Below, piece by piece: positions 24,360 through 36,325 of a stretch of 64,000 bases of DNA (the first letter of the stretch is position 1; each line of letters starts with the position of its first letter). The notes beneath the pieces are model-generated. The model had not been told where the DNA came from. It did not search any database and worked only from the letters and a program-made list of their open reading frames with translations. This DNA is from Marsupella aquatica (taxonomy: Eukaryota; Marchantiophyta), in NCBI GenBank assembly GCA_973895155.1, contig OZ316894.1:1736001-1800000 (forward strand), written 5' to 3'. A program made the translations under genes and the position numbers.

Positions 24360-25450
24360 GATCCATGGTGTTGTTTTTTTATTGTTTTTCTTGAAAAGAG
24401 CACTTTAGTTATGTGAAAACGAGCCCTATGCCAGTGTTTTACACTCTGCAGGGAGGGCCGGCCCATAGGCAGTCGGGCCGGGGCATTTATGGGGTAGCTC
24501 GAAGCATATATGTGTCATGAGTGCACACTTCTTCCATCAATGGTCAGGAAAACAGTTAATCGAATCTAAAGACTGTGGATCTTCACATTATTATGTGCCC
24601 GGGGTGCACAATTTTTTCATCAATGGTCAGGGAAAACAGCTATTGATCGAATCCAACGGTTGTGTATCTTTCCAGCCCAGGAGCTTTTTTCTTTATTTGG
24701 ACAAAGCATGAAAAAAGGCGGGATCCCTTACTATAGTTGTAGATTAAAACCCAATAAACAACCGGGAGCAACGGGCCAGACCAACATCAATCAAAAGGCC
24801 ACAAACCACCCGGAGAACGAACACATTCAGTCCCAAGGGCAAACAGAAGAAACTACTGGTGAAAAAGAAACAAAGAATCACCAACCTGAGCACCTAAATG
24901 CAAATAAAAGGAGTGATTAAAAACCCTTGGGAGTGAGTAACTGTGTTACTGGTCGAACTATGACTTTACCGCATTATATGCTTATATAGTTTTCTTCAAA
25001 GGAGCACTTTACTCTTGTGAGAAAGTAAAATCCAATAAAAACGAGGGTAACAGGCCAGAACCAAAAAGGAAGATAGACCAAGAACCACACAAAGACCAAA
25101 CATGTTTAGCCAAGACTGAGAGAAGAGGAACAAGAGTTTACTGCACGGAAAGGAATTCAAGCGACTAGCTCACTCACAAGAAACCAACTAAGCAGCTATT
25201 GCAAAAATGAGGGCAAACAGACCGGAGAACAGGAAAAGATCCAGCGAGAAAGCAAAGATCTGAGCGATTGGAAGCCAGCGAAGACCCAACTAACGGGTCA
25301 ACTAATTGCAGAAAGCACTCCAGCAAATGCCCTAAAGCAAAAAAAGCCCAAGACCATATAGCATGCATGCTCATCGTGGAGCATGCTTGACTTTTTGTCT
25401 GGTAGTGATCTGTAAGTGGATAAAATTAGAGAATAGAACTAGAATACATA
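24360..25450. repeat. Dispersed non-coding repeat family, first locus
   Basis: Segments around ggagggccggcccatag, catcaatggtcagg and gcatgaaaaaaggc recur at 28430-28990 in similar order. Inside, the word catcaatggtcag occurs twice (24535 and 24620). Phrases such as gaactatgactttacc are also shared with 28436. No coding potential is recognised. 24260-24320 near the EXO70 5' side has a short ctgtactgtaatgta microrepeat. Confidence 0.55.
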
Positions 25451-25464
25451 TTAAACTAGCTCAA

Positions 25465-26250
25465 TACCCGTGCGTTGCATAGAAGAAGTCGTGTCGAACA
25501 AGATGTCGTTGAGAAAAAATGATGTCGTGTCAGCCAAGAGGGCCGTGGAGAGAAAAGATGTCGTGCCGGCCAAGAGGTCGTGGAGAGAAAAGTTGTCGTG
25601 TCGCCCAAAAGGTCGTTGAGAGAAAAGAAGTCGTTGAGAAAACAAGATGTCATGTCGGCCAAGAGGCTGTTGAGAAAAAAGATGTTGTGTCGGCCAAGAA
25701 GTCATTGAAAGAAAAGATATCGTGTCGGCCAAGGGGCCATGGAGAGAAAAGATGTTGCATCGCCGAAAAGGTCATTGAGAGAAAAGAAGTCGTTGAGAAA
25801 AAAAGATGTTGTGTCAGCCAAGAGGTCGTTGAGGAAAAAAATGTTGTGTTGGTCAAGAAGTCATTGAGAAAAAAGATGTTGTGTCAGTCAAGTTGTCGTT
25901 ACGAAAACAATTGTCATGTCAGTCAAGATATTGTTGAGAAAAAAGATGTCGTGTCAGCAAAGACATCGTTCAGGAAAATACCTGTGTGTTGCACAAATTA
26001 AAGATGTTGTTAAGAAAAATGATGTTGTGTCGCCCAAGATGTTGTTATGTGAAAGATGTCACAAAGTAAAAAGATGTCGTTAAGGAAAAAGGAGTCATTT
26101 GCCAAAGATGCCATTATGTGAAAGATGATGTTAAGAAAAAGGTGTCATTTTGCCAAAGATATTGTGAAGTACAAGATGTTATAAGAAAAATGATGTCGTT
26201 TCACCCAAGTTGTCGTTATGTGAAAGATGTTATGAAGTAAAAAATCAAGG
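25465..26250. repeat. Array of about 36-bp diverged repeats, locus A
   Basis: The unit reads roughly gatgtcgtgtcggccaag followed by aggtcgttgagaaaa and recurs about 15-20 times with decay towards the 3' side. It is introduced by aatacccgtgcgttgcat at 25466, and related introducers occur at 25977 and 26400. The unit length is close to a multiple of three, so a 160-residue open frame at 25519-26001 runs through it without being a gene. Confidence 0.85.
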
Positions 26251-26822
26251 AAAGAAGGAGCTAGTCTTTTCTTTGTTTTGTTTTTTTACCCAAAACACCC
26301 CTGCATTTGAATGGCAACCACTCTATAAATTGGTGCAACGTTATATTATTGGTTTCAGGTTTAGTGTTTCAGGGTTTAGGGTTTAGCAAAGATCTTTTCA
26401 ATCCCCGTGCGTTGCATAAAAGATGTTGTTTGGTTAAAGATGTTGTTGAGAAATAGATCGTGGTGCAAAAGATATCATTGAATATTTATTTTTGTTAAGA
26501 TACATTATTGCACAAAAAGAATTTGTTGAGTGAAAAATAACATTATGCAAAATACTGGCTACAGCAGCCACAAAAGTTGCCTTTTCTTTTTTTCTTTTTC
26601 TCCTTGCACAAAAACATTATTGAATAAAAGATGTCATTGCACAAAGACAGACTATGACAACCACAAAACTATAACAAAATGAGAGGTGGTTTTTTTCCTT
26701 TTTTTTCCTTCTTAAACCTTTTTCTCTTATGTTCCTTTTAAACCTTAATCTCCCCCTTTTCCCCATTTTCATATTTTTGGTCTTCTCTTTTTCTCATTCA
26801 CCATCACTTCACTTGTTCATCG

Positions 26823-26841
26823 CCCCCCCCCCCCCCCCCCC
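26823..26841. repeat. Run of 19 C residues
   Basis: An uninterrupted C tract within a pyrimidine-rich stretch (26690-26860), followed by gtccccaccc. The minus strand is a G tract able to form G-quadruplexes. Length in assemblies of such tracts is unreliable. Confidence 0.9.
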
Positions 26842-26859
26842 GTCCCCACCCATGCGAGA

Positions 26860-28430
26860 CTGGAGCCCTTCGAGGGGCTGCCCTACATTGCAAGTGTGCC
26901 CCTCGCCCGAAACCTTGTCATCAAGCCCGTGCCATGCGCTTCACTATGCCTATGCCTTTGGGCCTTATTACTTTTGTTTTTTGACATTGAAAATGACAGT
27001 GCAACTGACTGTAAAAGTCACCACAAATATTGGGAGAAAAATTTATTGATCTAGTGACCAAAATATTATTAGCAATTAAATTCCTCTTACCAGTATTATA
27101 CAAAACTATGTACACAATACTGAACATGTACAATACTTACTTGCATGTGAGTATGTACAATATTACTGGCATGGATCATGCAGGGAGTATCCTCGTTGAT
27201 CCTCGTGAATTATGTTAAAGTCTTTCATTTTTTGTTGGTGTCTCGTGTGATTATTCTGGCTTGTTTTGGACAATGGTGCAACTTTTTGTGAGTCACACTA
27301 AACTCAATTCATACTTTTTCATTATTATTTACCTTTGACCAGATTTTTAAAAAAAAATTGCCATGCAAATTTGAATGAGGACCACTCTAAAAAGTGGCGC
27401 AATTGTGTATTATAGTTTAGGACGTGAATGAGATAAAATAATGTAAATGAAGCACATGCAAATAAAAGCACAAAGTGACCAATGAAAAGTACAATTAAAT
27501 TTTTTGACACATAGATGCTACAATTATTCATGACGAAAGACAAGATCAAGGCTCATAATGAGCCTCCCATACGTTTTCGCCGCCCGCTGCCTGAATGTTT
27601 TTCAAAGTCACATTTTTTCTAAGTGTGACTAGAGTGTGAATGATCCCCACTTTTGGGTGGAGTGAATGACAAAAGCACCTTGTGTTGCTAACCAGATTCA
27701 AACCTGAGACCTGCTACATCCCATAGGAGCTGCTCTACCATCCAGCCTTGGGGCAGTTGGTGTCCAGGCTGATTCGCTCTAGGTGTTTAACTACATACTC
27801 ACGTCAGAAATACTGGGCAGTGGGCAGTCACGTACGGGTCTAATCAATGCTAATCACATTGATTAGCCTCGATCTTGCCTCTCGTTCTGAGTCTACAATT
27901 GGTGAATTTACTTCAATGTGCCTTATTAATGACACTCATTTCAATAAAAACCATAAACTTAAGAAAGAAAGTCATGAGGGGAACTTAAGACACTGCGTGT
28001 TGAAATTACTTAGAATCATTCCTCTCACTCATGAGAATACTTAAAAGTGGTAGAAAATGAAGCCCTTGGTTTCTCTCTAGGAGATAACAAAGTTTAAAAA
28101 TCAAGGGGGCTGCCAAAATAAATTCAAAATACTTCTAGGATACCAAGAATTAATAGGGTCCAAAAACGAATTAAAAGTCTATATGATACAAAGGGTGCCC
28201 CTTGTTAAGGCACATTCAAATAAAAATACATGACACAGAAATCTGAATAAGACAAAACATGAAAGTTGGATTCACCATATAGCAGTGTCATAGTTGGACC
28301 ACAACAGAAGTGGATCCCAAAGGCTAGCACTGGAAAAACAATTCACAGAGGGTCCAAAGCTCATAATGGACAGTAGTTGAATGTAAAGCATTCGTCAACT
28401 AAGTAGTAAAGACCTCCGTTGTGGCCCAAG
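26860..28430. other. AT-rich intergenic DNA with a minus-strand tRNA-like segment
   Basis: No gene is supported. 27690-27760 read on the minus strand looks tRNA-derived (gctggatggtagagcagctc as box A and ggtttgaatctgg as box B), likely a SINE remnant because it does not fold as an intact tRNA with acceptor stem by eye. Confidence 0.4.
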
Positions 28431-28559
28431 TCTTGAACTATGGCTTTACCACATTAGGGGGTCACAAACCTCAGGCTTGATGTACCTTAATTACTAGGTT
28501 GGGTTACTGACCAGAAAAGGCTTTGATCACCAAATTCACAATACATTTCGAGCAACACA

Positions 28560-28990
28560 ATGGACAACTTGATAGCATTTGATATGTTATGAGCCCTATG
28601 CTTGCACTGTGCAAAGGAGGGTTGGCCCATAGCGAGAGTGGGGCTGGGGAATTTATAGGGCAGTAGGAAGCAGATATGTGCTAGGGGTGAGGGTTGGCCC
28701 ATAGCGAGTGGGGCTGGGGAATTTATAGGGCAGTAGGAAGCAAATATGTGCTAGGGGTGCACATTTTTTCCATCAATGGTCAATGAAAACAGCTAATCAA
28801 ATCCGCTTAAAGGTTGGCCCATAGCAAGTGGGGCTGGGGAATTTATAGGGCAGTAGGAAGCACATATGTGCCAAGGGTGCACATTTTTTTCATCAATGGT
28901 CAATGAAAACAGCTAATCAAATCCAACGGCTGCCCAAGAATTTTTTTTGTATTCATTTGGGACTAAGCATGAAAAAAGGCTAGCCAAAGG
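28560..28990 (+). repeat. Tandem triplicate in second locus of dispersed repeat
   Basis: Three copies of a unit with ggttggcccatagcgag, ggggaatttatagggcag and taggaagcagatatgtg lie at about 28618, 28692 and 28812. The last two carry the catcaatggtcaatgaaaac tail. It matches 24430-24730. Confidence 0.8.
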
Positions 28991-29806
28991 AGGAGTCTTT
29001 GGGACTAGTTTGCTAGCCAAAACTAGCTTTTGCCCATCTAGGGACTAAATTTGCTACTGAAGTGGGAGGGAATTGACATTTACCCCATCGTAGTTAAGAT
29101 CAAATCGACTGAAACATACATTTCAACATAAGTTTAGAATACAAATGTTTGCCTTTGACACAAAGAAATAAAGAACATTCTGTGATACTATTCCAGCTGA
29201 AAGGTTTGGATGGAGATCCCATCCTAGCTTACAACTCGAGGTGGTGTCGGTCCTTGACCTGGGTCAAAAACTAGACTTAACTCGAAGCTGTGGTTTGCTT
29301 TTCACAGAAGAAGGTAAAGCTTGAGCGATGGGGTCCTTGCTTCATATATTTTGGTGCTCTGGGTCTTCTTCGACATTCGCCATCTTTGACACAATGCTGA
29401 GGATTGGACCGCAAAGGTGCATCTACATGATGCACCACCGCTGTGAATGTGTAGGCCCAGAAACGGGATGGGAAAATTCTGCAAGGTGAAGCTCACCAAA
29501 TGAGCCTTCTTGCGCTGGTTCTTAATATTGAAACCCATGCCTGAAAAAGCTCTTCGTATGATCAGGTCCAAATGAATTTGTACAATGAATCTGAGAAAGG
29601 AATACAATCATCGTTGGAACCCTCTGTGCAGAGCCAGACCTGTCCATATGGTGCTAGGAAGTCGAAGCTTTCCAGTTGCAGAGAGGTAATCGCATGTCAG
29701 GATCGTGATTCAAGCTAAGGTCTGCTTCACACGAAGAATTTACGAATGGCGCAGTTCAATCATATATAAATCCAATGCCGCTAAGATCGAGTAATAATCT
29801 CCACTG

Positions 29807-32100
29807 CTACAGCTTGTAGCCCAAGTATTCTACCGGGTTCCTCCCAAGTAGCCATCCCAGCCACCCCTTGAGGATTGGATTGATAGAGCGCACTGTGCAT
29901 CTGCGCGAGCTGCTTCGATGTCATTCAGCAAGAATTTGACATAACCACGATGCTTCAGCATGTCATAGTCATTTTTCAATAGTTGTAGTCCTTCATCCAA
30001 ATCTGCCAGGGCTCCCTCCAGATCTCCCATCATTTGTTTCAAGACACCCCCTTCCTGCAAGGTAAAGGCCCTGTTGCCATCCGGCATCGTGATTGCCTCG
30101 TTGGCATCGTCCAGTGCCCTTGAAAGTCTCCGAATTTTGCTTTCACAAAGATTCTATAACTGCAATCACAATTATGAAACTTAGTTATACGCTTCAAACA
30201 CATCACGCGCACCGGATGCAGATTTGGCTACTACCACATTTCAAGTATAGCTATACGTTGATCAATCCAATGCCACTAGGCATGGACGTCTCCAAATGCG
30301 CGGTTGAATCATCTGTTGGATTTAGCAATGCTAAGAATCCTTCCTATATTATGATGAAATGGCTTGCCACAAATGCGCAAACGAGGAAAAAAGCCTGCAA
30401 AATTCTGGAAATTCTGAACTTTTCCGTTAGTTGAACCCTCGAATCAAGGACAGGTTAATTATCTATCCAACTGAGATTCTCAAGCCAGCTACTCAGGGGG
30501 AATACTCAGTAATAGTAGCCTTCTGTATGATACGCTAGTCTCATGAATCATTGCGTGCGTAAATCTAGTGCCTTTGGCTTTGTTACTTCTTACAGAATTC
30601 TTTTTCAACAATGGCCACTTCGTTGGACGATCTTGTTCTTTTTCCATCGATCTTCATACATCGAGAGTTGTGCTGAAAGTAAGTGATAAATTCATGACCA
30701 TACCTTAAAGCTCTGCCTTCTAGTAGTGCCGAAGGCAACCCCATCTCCTTAGCCAGTGTGGGGTCTATTCCAAACAGCGCTTCTACTGCTGAAAATCGAA
30801 CATCCCGCCGTACGTGATCTCCCAGCAAGCTTGTAAGGCCCTGCAACAGACCTTCCGTTCCCTTAGCCATCCTTTTTGCATCTGGTGCGTACGATAGGTT
30901 TGATGCTGCTTCTGCTGCACGTCTTTGCAAATCAGCGTCCTGGCATTGCAACAAGGGATTCACTAGGCCAACCATAGCTCCCTCCTCACTTGGAATTCTC
31001 AACTTGAGCGACTCATCTCTTAAGCTGGCTAGATGTCCCAGAGCCCATGCAGCCCCACAAGAGAAGCAAGGATCTGCCTCGCTTCCTCTTTAGTAGGATC
31101 GTCCATCATAATCAGCAAAGAGTCATGTTTAAAGTCGTCGCATATATTCGATCATTGGGAAGTGATGAGGATCATCTTTACCATCTCTGGCAGCCTCCCA
31201 CATTTTGTACAGAAACCCCTTATCTGAAACGTCATCTAAGACCATCAAAACCTTCTTGCCAATGAAGAAATTTTGCAGAGCTTTTGCAATTCTAGACTTT
31301 GAGCCCATACTCTCCCCAGATTTTCCAGTTCCAGATTTTAAACTGCTTTCCCCGGTTAAACTCGTCGGACTAAGCTGCTCCAAGATTTCATATTGTTTGG
31401 TGGCAAGATCAATTATGGAGCTATTAGCACACGACACCACAATGACGTGATCAAAGAGGCCTTGCTTTTCTCCAAATTGCCCGTAGCGCTCACACATGTA
31501 TCTGGCAAGAGTGCACTTGCCTTTACCTACTTCACCATGGAGTAGTATCATGGGAGGGCCGTCAGAATCTTCAATGGCTTTGATGACCGCAGACTGTGAC
31601 TTATCTATTGGCACATATTTATTATCGTTATTGTGTACAATTGTAGAGATGGCTCGACTATAGTCTGCTTCTCGCAGTAGACCAGAGAGCTCCTGTTCAT
31701 CCTTCAGTATCTTTGTGATGCCATCAAGTTCCTGGTTCACCTTCTTCAATGTGCTTTCTAGTTTCTCTGGGAAAAGGGTCATGGTCACCTGAGCATAAAA
31801 CCACCAGATTTGCGAACAACACTGGTTGCTGTCGATGCTTTTCTCCAAGCTCTTCAATCTTGTTTCCACCCTTTTCAGTGTTGATTCGGCTCTCTTCAAA
31901 GTCTTCATCATAGTACTGTCCACTGGTTGCTGATGGATTCGGACTTGCTCCTCATAGGAGGTCAGCCTCGAGCGGAGGATTCCGGCTTCACTTTGATACT
32001 CCGCTGATGCAGTGAACCAGTCTTCTTTGACATCGTCGATCTTTGATACAATGTCGAGGATCGAACTGCATAATGCAACGACTTCACTTACCACCGCCAT
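29807..32100 (-). pseudogene. NLR-family copy 3: NB-ARC, short ARM region and TPR-like exon, several frameshifts
   Basis: Reading down from an ATG at 32100 (MAVVSEVVALCSS), a helical, charged N-terminal domain of about 150 residues leads into NB-ARC. The P-loop is HGEVGKGKCTLARY, an RNBS-A-like strand is FDHVIVVSCAN and the kinase-2 strand is KKVLMVLDDVSDKG. The frame breaks at about 31140 and continues in another frame as HDSLLIMMDDPTKEEAR, then shifts again at about 31060 into ARM (AWALGHLASLRDESLKLRI). Only about two ARM repeats remain before the cap and the conserved donor at 30704/30703. The TPR-like exon starts at 30159, has lost a base near 30118 and another near 29832, and would have ended at the stop homologous to copies 1 and 2 (29809-29807). 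NB-ARC domains are nucleotide-driven switches of plant immune receptors. This copy looks inactive unless the assembly is wrong at several sites. Confidence 0.75.
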
Positions 32101-32301
32101 GAATCTGCAGTTCGACCAGGCACACATTGGAAAGACGTCAGCAATTACGATAACAGTATCTAAGCTGGGAGGCGTTCACAAATTAATGTTGCCGGTATTT
32201 CTATGAGGCCACCGAAACCGCATAACAGCCATTTACTTTGGAAAACGATTTCGCTACCACTATTGGATATCAAATGTCTTGCAAAGAGAAAGTAAATCTT
32301 C

Positions 32302-32999
32302 GTGGAGTGGCCTTACCCGGGTAAATAGTTCGTCGTCGGAGTTATATGTCAGTCTTGGAAATCTGGGCAATGCTGCATCCTTTTGATTCAGGGAGAACCC
32401 TTGTTGCATCACATCTATTGTTGAGCCATTTACTAATGTAACACGACTTCTCCTCACCACTTCCGAGACCCTGTGCAATGCTCACCTGTTCGATCAGATT
32501 AGAGTGACACTTCATTAGATCAAAGGTTCAAGAGAGCTTAAAGTTTTGGGTATGGTTGATATAGATAAGGGTTTCAAGCGTCATCAAGGTGATACCGAGC
32601 ACGGCTTCTACTAGTGCTGGGGCGGCACTAGTAGTATAGGATCGAGCATACGTCTAATGCTGAACTTCCAGATGTAGGTCTAGAACGATATAGCTGATGT
32701 TAATTAGGAGAGATTCTTAATCCGACCCAATTGTACACTCACTCATCAAACCACAGCCATTTTCCAGGACTCCCTGAGTTTAAAAATGCTAGGTGGTCAT
32801 ATCTATTTCGATTTCTAGGTCTCAGCATACGATACTCAACCGACTGGGGGAGCGACAGCAAATAGAGGAGCAATGTTAATTTCAGCTGTGCAGTCCTGGA
32901 GAAGAGGAATCTTGTGCGATGACTGCGATCTACAAAGCCATTACAGTCTCCGTCGACTACAACGTCTTTATCACCCTTCACAGACAGCCCAGCCCCCAA
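32302..32999 (-). CDS. Possible upstream exons of NLR copy 3
   Basis: Two open segments on the minus strand join cleanly: one ends at 32744 with a strong GTGAGT donor (GKWLWFDE), the other begins at 32470 after a CAG acceptor in matching phase (VSEVVRRSRVTLVNGS) and runs to a GTAAGG donor at about 32302. The joined frame is over 140 residues without a stop, but it has no ATG at its upper end. I could not find an in-phase acceptor linking it to the ATG at 32100. I do not recognise the domain. It could be an N-terminal part of the NB-ARC gene or an unrelated relic. Confidence 0.35.
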
Positions 33000-34520
33000 C
33001 CCCTCACATACAGAGTGCTGTAAACAATATGAACGGTAATCACAATCGAACCACTCAATTGCAACAAGGAGAGAGTTTTGAACTTCAATCTATATTAGTT
33101 TTAAAGCTCGTATATATCTGTATGAACAGAAGAGATCAGAAAGGAGAGGTCAGTCGGCTTCCTAATGAACCGCGGAAGATGCAGAGCTAAGCTTCGACCT
33201 GTCTATTCGATGAATATCCTGTCAACTCGGAGGTACTGTAGTTGTAACTCACCAAAGGCCCAAACACCCACACCCACAAAGACAAATGCAACCCAGGACT
33301 TCTCGTACGGCAATGCACCCGTAGGCGAGCCGCCTCAATTACAATCAAAATCTTCACTTATGTGCAAGAGGAAAGTTTTCAACTTCAATGCACATCTACT
33401 AAGTTCTAACAGATCGACGGTGCGGAAGAAAAGAAGATCAGAGTCAAACTACTGTAGTTAGTAGTATCCCGGCATGACCGAGGCATCCCGGCCTAATCGA
33501 GGCATCGCCATACCCGGAGAAGTTTCTACTTTGTGAAAATTGGAGGATCGAGACAAAACAGAGTACAGATCTGCAACCGTTACAGAGTGGTCTGGAGCTG
33601 CATCTGAATCAGAAGGAGGCAAGACAAGCTAGACTCTCATCAGAAGTCAACGATTTGAGAACAAATATGGTCCGACTGCAAGCTCATAACACATACGTTA
33701 TTGACAATGTCGGTGGTGACCATCTCCGGAGGACAATGGATTTCAGATCGCCACAAACGTCCACCTCAATGTTTGCTGAGATTGGGGAGGCAGCTTTGGG
33801 CCTGCTCTACTGCAGAAACAAATTGACTCTTGCATGGCCAGAATACTTGGAAACACCTGCGTGCGGCGAGAGCTGTCACTGCAGAAGTGAACTTGACCTC
33901 AGTTTCTTCGGGCTGGTTTTATATATCAACACAAGCTTGATCTCCAACATTTGTATCTCCATAATGCAATCTGGCAATACTCACGACCAAACTCAAGGCA
34001 AAGTTCCTACTGAACTCCGCAACTGGGTATTGACTAACTACGTAGACTTTATGCTTCAAGAGCTAGCGTCGAAGTTTTCTCTTAGTTAGGGCATTCACAT
34101 CTGAAAGATTTTGGCAAGGAAGAGCTCGAGATCAAAACTTCGAGCAACTGTGGGAATTGAACAAAATGCATCAACATAGGATGTACCAAGCAAGGTCTGC
34201 GGGAAACCAGTACGAATAACTAATAAAGCAGAGATGTTCGAAGTTGGAGTTGTTTAGACCTCAGTACAGTAGTCGGCTACAAGAGGACATAGCTGACAAA
34301 ATTTCGCTGTCTATCGGCCTTCCTTCTTCTCCAGACTTGTTTACGAAAAGGCGTTGCCTCCTCATCTCTGAAAAACCAAGGAGCCTGTAATAAATTTCGC
34401 CTATGACGTTCAGGAAAGGAGGGATCCAGATTCTTGAGATGGGATTGAGCCAATGCACAGAGTTCTTTTGGACCTTGTCCTGGGTCCTTGCGCAGGTGAC
34501 CTGCAGCACCGTCAAGCGTT
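33000..34520. repeat. Upstream flank of copy 3, inverted duplicate of 4355-5600
   Basis: 33240-33310 matches the leader at 5577-5620, 33380-34090 matches 4888-5560, and 34256-34515 matches 2610-2890 and 4355-4610, all in inverted orientation. The order is preserved, so this is the mirror image of the copy 2 upstream region. The plus-strand open frame 33655-34089 lies here. Confidence 0.65.
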
Positions 34521-34669
34521 TACAGCAAAGGACACAAGGGAGACCTGCAGCACCGTCAAATTTTTACAGCAAAGGAAAGAAGGGAGAATAACAAGGGAGA
34601 ATAGTCCAAGAGAAGTAGCGTGCCCATGAGGACTTCCTCGTTTACATCAGGCAGATTTATACCTTAACT

Positions 34670-34795
34670 AGCTCAATATGTGTGTGGATTGCACAAAAGA
34701 TGTTCTGATGGCCAAGATGTAGTTGAGAACAAAAGAGGTCGTGTCAACCAAGAGGTCGTTGAAAAGAAAGATGTCATGTCGCCCAAGATGTTGTT
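34670..34795 (+). repeat. About 36-bp repeat family, locus B (short)
   Basis: About three units (gatgttctgatggccaag, then gaggtcgtgtcaaccaag, then gatgtcatgtcgcccaag) follow a degenerate introducer tagctcaatatgtgtg. They resemble loci 25465-26250 and 43370-44400. Confidence 0.75.
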
Positions 34796-34818
34796 AAACC
34801 ACAGCTGCCAGTATAAGA

Positions 34819-34851
34819 GGCTACGGGTAACCCGTAGCCTTACCCGTAGCC
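34819..34851. repeat. Perfect 10-bp palindrome plus extra half-site
   Basis: ggctacgggt and acccgtagcc flank a single A, followed three bases later by a third copy of acccgtagcc. Confidence 0.85.
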
Positions 34852-35164
34852 CCTCATTATACACAGAACAAAGTAGTGATACGTGAGTAATGTACGGAGA
34901 AGCAAGGCACACGGGCAGGATTGCCCTCGGGCAGCCCGGCTAGACAGTCGTGACTGCCAGGCCGGCTTACCGGGTCACTACATTTTGAAACTTGTTTATT
35001 AGCAGTTGGTGCCGACACTTCAGGCATGACGTTGAGCTGTTCCATTGGTAGTGTTGTTCCTTGCCAATGAGGAGGTCGTGTGTTCAAACATCTCCCCTCT
35101 TGACCCTACACATGGCAGGAAAGAAGATGGGCTCTTAGAATAGCCCTAGGCCGACGGAGGGCAG

Positions 35165-35760
35165 GTTGGGGATGATGAGCCATAGCAGCCACACATGGCG
35201 GACAGAGGGCCGAGGCAATTTAGGGCTACGCAGGCCTATTGAGGATCTGCCTCATGTTCATATACGCTTTTGTTTATATTCATACTTGAACAGCCTGGAT
35301 GGCTCTACTGGTTACACACTCTCACTTGCACCCAGGAGGTCCAGGGATCAAACCTCGCCGGAGGACATGCCTGGCCTTTTGATGAACTCTAAGTATGGGG
35401 GCGGGGCGCAGTTTCGCAGCGCCTGGAAGGAAAGAGCGGCGAGGTAGGGGAGGGCAGTTGGAGATGACGAGTATTACCTGGACACATGGCGAGCGGAGTG
35501 CCGAGGCTACCCGCTCCTAATGAAGGACTTATAAATCAGATCCTATTCAAATATTATTTCATGTGCACTAATGATCGAACAGCCTGGGCGGCTCTATTGG
35601 TTATGTCACTCACTCGCAGCCGGGAGGGCCTGGGATCAAACTTTGTCGGCGCCGTAGAACAAGCGCTGTTGCTTTTGCAAATTGTGGCGTTGATGAAGAT
35701 GAAGGCGGCAAGCTAGAGGAGGGGCTCGTCGTCGCAGCCCCGAAGGAAAGAGCGGCGAGG
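35165..35760 (+). mobile_element. Tandem pair of tRNA-derived SINE-like units
   Basis: Two units of about 290 bp (35165-35455 and 35456-35760) share gttggagatgacgag-type starts, acacatggcg, a tRNA-like core and a gaaggaaagagcggcgaggt tail. The core reads gcctggatggctctactggt (box A-like) and gtccagggatcaaacctc (box B-like). A separate box-B-like segment is at 35040-35095. No protein is encoded, and class assignment rests on the internal promoter-like boxes only. Confidence 0.55.
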
Positions 35761-36325
35761 TGAGGAGGTGAGGAGGTGCGAAGTAGAGGCGGTACGGTGC
35801 GAGAGCCGAACGCAGGCGCGGGAGTCAAACGGAGGCGCGGGAGTCAAACGGAGGTGCAAGAGTCTGTGCTTTTCAATTGCTTTTTACTGTACATGTTTCA
35901 CTATAGATGTCCCGGTATATGTACTCGTAAGAGGGAGGCTAGGGGAGTAGCGGAAGCTTTCTACAATCTGTGTTTTTCCAAAAAATATGTGCACACTAGT
36001 TCATTAGAAGGAAGGGAGTAGCCGCTACTTTTGACAAACGATATGTATGTTTACAAAGAATGTGTGCTCGGTGTATGAAAGGAGAGCTTAGACAAAGCAT
36101 TGTGAGGAGCCCATAAAATGAAGAGAAGAGTACTTGGCCATGAGGTGAACCATGCATAAAGAGGCATAAAGCCACCTTGTACATTATTACCACTATGTGG
36201 TCATTGTTGTTAATTTGTTATCTGTTTTAAAATAATATTTTGCTAGTACTTCTAAGTGTTTGACATTCAACTTTTTTCCAGCTGATGATTTAAGTCAAAT
36301 GCGGTAGAGACTATATTTTTTCACC

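Noticed and set aside
25519-26001. 160-residue repetitive plus-strand frame (and 43255-43872 frames)
   Set aside because: Translation of the diverged repeats of about 36 bp, strongly low-complexity, with no conserved codon use.
27690-27760. Functional tRNA gene on the minus strand
   Set aside because: Box A and box B words are present, but I could not pair an acceptor stem; more likely a SINE remnant.
33655-34089. 144-residue plus-strand frame as a gene
   Set aside because: It has no ATG at the start, the homologous segment at 5130-4888 is only partly open and ends differently, and no domain is recognised.
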